Shown: one piece after another, positions 62,889-64,000 of the stretch | Position numbering within the stretch: the stretch's first letter is position 1 | How the letters are laid out: the number at the start of each line of letters is the position of its first letter | Source of the DNA: Lachnospiraceae bacterium | Lineage (GTDB): Bacteria; Bacillota; Clostridia; Lachnospirales; Lachnospiraceae | Reading direction: 5' to 3' | Assembly: GCA_910575565.1 (NCBI GenBank) | Contig: CAJTFL010000011.1 | Coordinates: forward strand, 62,001-126,000 | DNA: 64,000 nucleotides | Notes under the pieces: model-generated | Databases searched by the model: none | Seen by the model: the letters and a program-made list of their open reading frames with translations, nothing else | What the model was told of the DNA's origin: nothing | Program-made: the position numbers and the translations under genes

Positions 62889-63791
62889 ATGGAGAAAGTA
62901 ACGTATTACGGTGAAACGGACGGCATTTTCTTAGAACAGATGATCCGTTACGGGAAATTTAATATGCGGGTGAAGCACTTCCATACCCAATACGAAATCT
63001 TCTACATCGTGGAAGGGGAGCGGGTGTTCTTCTTTAATAACCGGGAGTACATCGCCAGGGCCGGGGATCTGATCCTGGTAAATTCCAACCTGATCCATAT
63101 GACCAAGTCCGTCACCGGCTCCAATGAAGGCCATAACCGGATTATCCTGTATGTATCCCGGTGGAAGATGGAAGCTTACGATAAGCTTCACCCCACGCTC
63201 CAGCTTGTGCGTTTTTTTGACGACTACTACGGCGTCTACCACTTAGACCGGGAGCAGCAGGCGCTGATTTTAACCTTGTTCCGCAGCGTGCGCCATGCCC
63301 TGACTTCCCGGGATCACAATTATAAAACCGGAATCGACCTAGAGATCTTATCCTGGCTGTTTAAGCTGATGGCTTTTATCCGAAAGCAAAGGCAGGAGAT
63401 CCCCAGCGACAGCGAAAACCCCAAGTACAAGGCGGCTTACGGGATTGCCGACTATCTGTCGGAAAACTGCGAACGCCCAGTTACTTTAGACGAGCTGGTG
63501 GAACAGTTTTACTTAAGCAAATCCTACATCTGCCGGATTTTCAAGGAAGTTACCGGCTACACCATCAGCGAATACACCAATATCCACCGCATCCGCAAGG
63601 CCAAACGGTATTTGGAGGAAACGGACATGAGCATCTCGGAGATTGCCCATGCCCTGGGCTATGAAAGCCTGACCTACTTTGAACGGATGTTTAAAACTTA
63701 CATGACCCTTTCCCCGCTGAAATACCGGAAAACCTTAAACACCGTTACCTATACCAATGAGCCTACGGTAATCTTTACCCAGCATCCTTAA
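62889..63791 (+). CDS. AraC-family transcriptional regulator
   Basis: 300 residues: N-terminal cupin-type sensor domain (about 15-110, HFHTQYEIFYIVEGERVFFFNNREY) and the C-terminal pair of helix-turn-helix motifs (about 195-285: TLDELVEQFYLSKSYICRIFKEVTG, SISEIAHALGYESLTYFERMFKTYMTLSPLKYRK). It is divergent from the GH105 operon with 166 bases between the genes and probably activates it and the TRAP genes in response to a sugar acid. Confidence 0.93.
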   Translation: MEKVTYYGETDGIFLEQMIRYGKFNMRVKHFHTQYEIFYIVEGERVFFFNNREYIARAGDLILVNSNLIHMTKSVTGSNEGHNRIILYVSRWKMEAYDKLHPTLQLVRFFDDYYGVYHLDREQQALILTLFRSVRHALTSRDHNYKTGIDLEILSWLFKLMAFIRKQRQEIPSDSENPKYKAAYGIADYLSENCERPVTLDELVEQFYLSKSYICRIFKEVTGYTISEYTNIHRIRKAKRYLEETDMSISEIAHALGYESLTYFERMFKTYMTLSPLKYRKTLNTVTYTNEPTVIFTQHP

Positions 63792-63796
63792 AGGCC

Positions 63797-64000
63797 CTAT
63801 AAAAGCCCCAGCGCGCCCGGCAGCCACATGGAAAAGGCCGGGATAAACGTTACCAGCATCAGCCCTAGGATAATCACCAGGAAATAGGGAACCAGCTTTT
63901 TCATCACATCCTCCACCGGAAGCTTGGCTACGCTGCAGCCCACGAAAAGCACGCTCCCCACAGGCGGGGTGATGGTTCCGATAGCCAGGTTCATAATAAT
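63797..64000 (-). CDS. TRAP transporter large permease (DctM), C-terminal end, partial
   Basis: The frame is open to the window edge (..IIMNLAIGTITPPVGSVLFVGCSVAKLPVED...). The TPPVG motif and the final two membrane spans are those of DctM subunits. TRAP transporters take up sugar acids with Na+ and a periplasmic-type binding protein. It converges with the AraC gene, leaving 5 bases between them, and probably imports the GH105 substrate. Confidence 0.85.
   Translation of the reverse strand: MIMNLAIGTITPPVGSVLFVGCSVAKLPVEDVMKKLVPYFLVIILGLMLVTFIPAFSMWLPGALGLL

Noticed and set aside
1..64000. tRNA genes, rRNA genes, CRISPR arrays and complete transposase genes
   Set aside because: None were recognised on reading both strands; a tRNAscan or ISfinder run would be decisive.

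Overview
The window looks like a chromosomal segment of a spore-forming, Gram-positive Clostridia, most likely Lachnospiraceae. Base composition is near 50% GC with AT-rich islands. The evidence is a firmicute mraZ-led division/cell-wall cluster, a Spo0E-like peptide, a B-type rpsO-pnp locus, an L10-leader/rplJ-rplL operon, a DegV protein and the clostridial queuine-salvage trio. Identification rests on reading motifs; no database search was possible.

Layout. (1) 1-11.4 kb, minus strand: dcw cluster mraZ-rsmH-ftsL-two class B PBP genes-mraY-murD-ftsW-murA. A sigma-A promoter and 10-bp-spaced GTGG boxes (candidate MraZ operator) precede mraZ. murE, murF, murC and murG are absent from this stretch. 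(2) 11.5-20.4 kb: lgt coupled to a Spo0E-like ORF, ychF, a DUF1292 gene, a corrinoid adenosyltransferase, a UvrD-type helicase, gltX and mgtE. Palindromic repeats and a truncated gene remnant lie between them. (3) 20.4-30.4 kb: cell-wall-binding secreted protein, AAA/PD-(D/E)XK protein, secreted M14 peptidase with an atypical substrate-site residue, pnp, rpsO, a LytTR regulator and a radical SAM activase-like protein. (4) 30.4-39.3 kb, accessory: a MATE transporter, then a promoter-to-terminator unit with no intact ORF that reads as a large structured RNA, a vWA-gene remnant, a candidate polymorphic effector with a small partner, a discoidin-like protein, an Eco47II/Sau96I-like restriction-modification pair, a MITE-like element and a YhcH-family gene. 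(5) 39.6-43.7 kb, plus strand: DegV, an NSS symporter, and a three-gene module of a Ca-binding-repeat secreted protein, ECF sigma factor and RsgI-like anti-sigma factor. (6) 43.7-52.0 kb, minus strand: a giant DUF4132 protein, a small partner and queuine salvage (queL, queT, queK). (7) 52.4-55.4 kb: a GNAT enzyme, a membrane protein and the L10 leader with rplJ-rplL. (8) 55.4-60.4 kb: two-component system plus FtsX-type ABC transporter. (9) 60.5-64 kb: GH105 hydrolase, small ORF and TIM-barrel isomerase, divergent from an AraC regulator and followed by the 3' end of a TRAP permease gene, probably for pectin-derived uronate use.

The most striking item is the approx. 570-nt minus-strand unit at 32031-32600. 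It has a perfect TTGACA-17-TATAAT promoter, a 12-bp-stem terminator and three nested long-range complementary helices, but no gene. Other items worth following are the effector/partner pair at 33.2-34.8 kb, the ECF/RsgI/TSP3-like module at 42-43.7 kb and the DUF4132 pair attached to queuine salvage.
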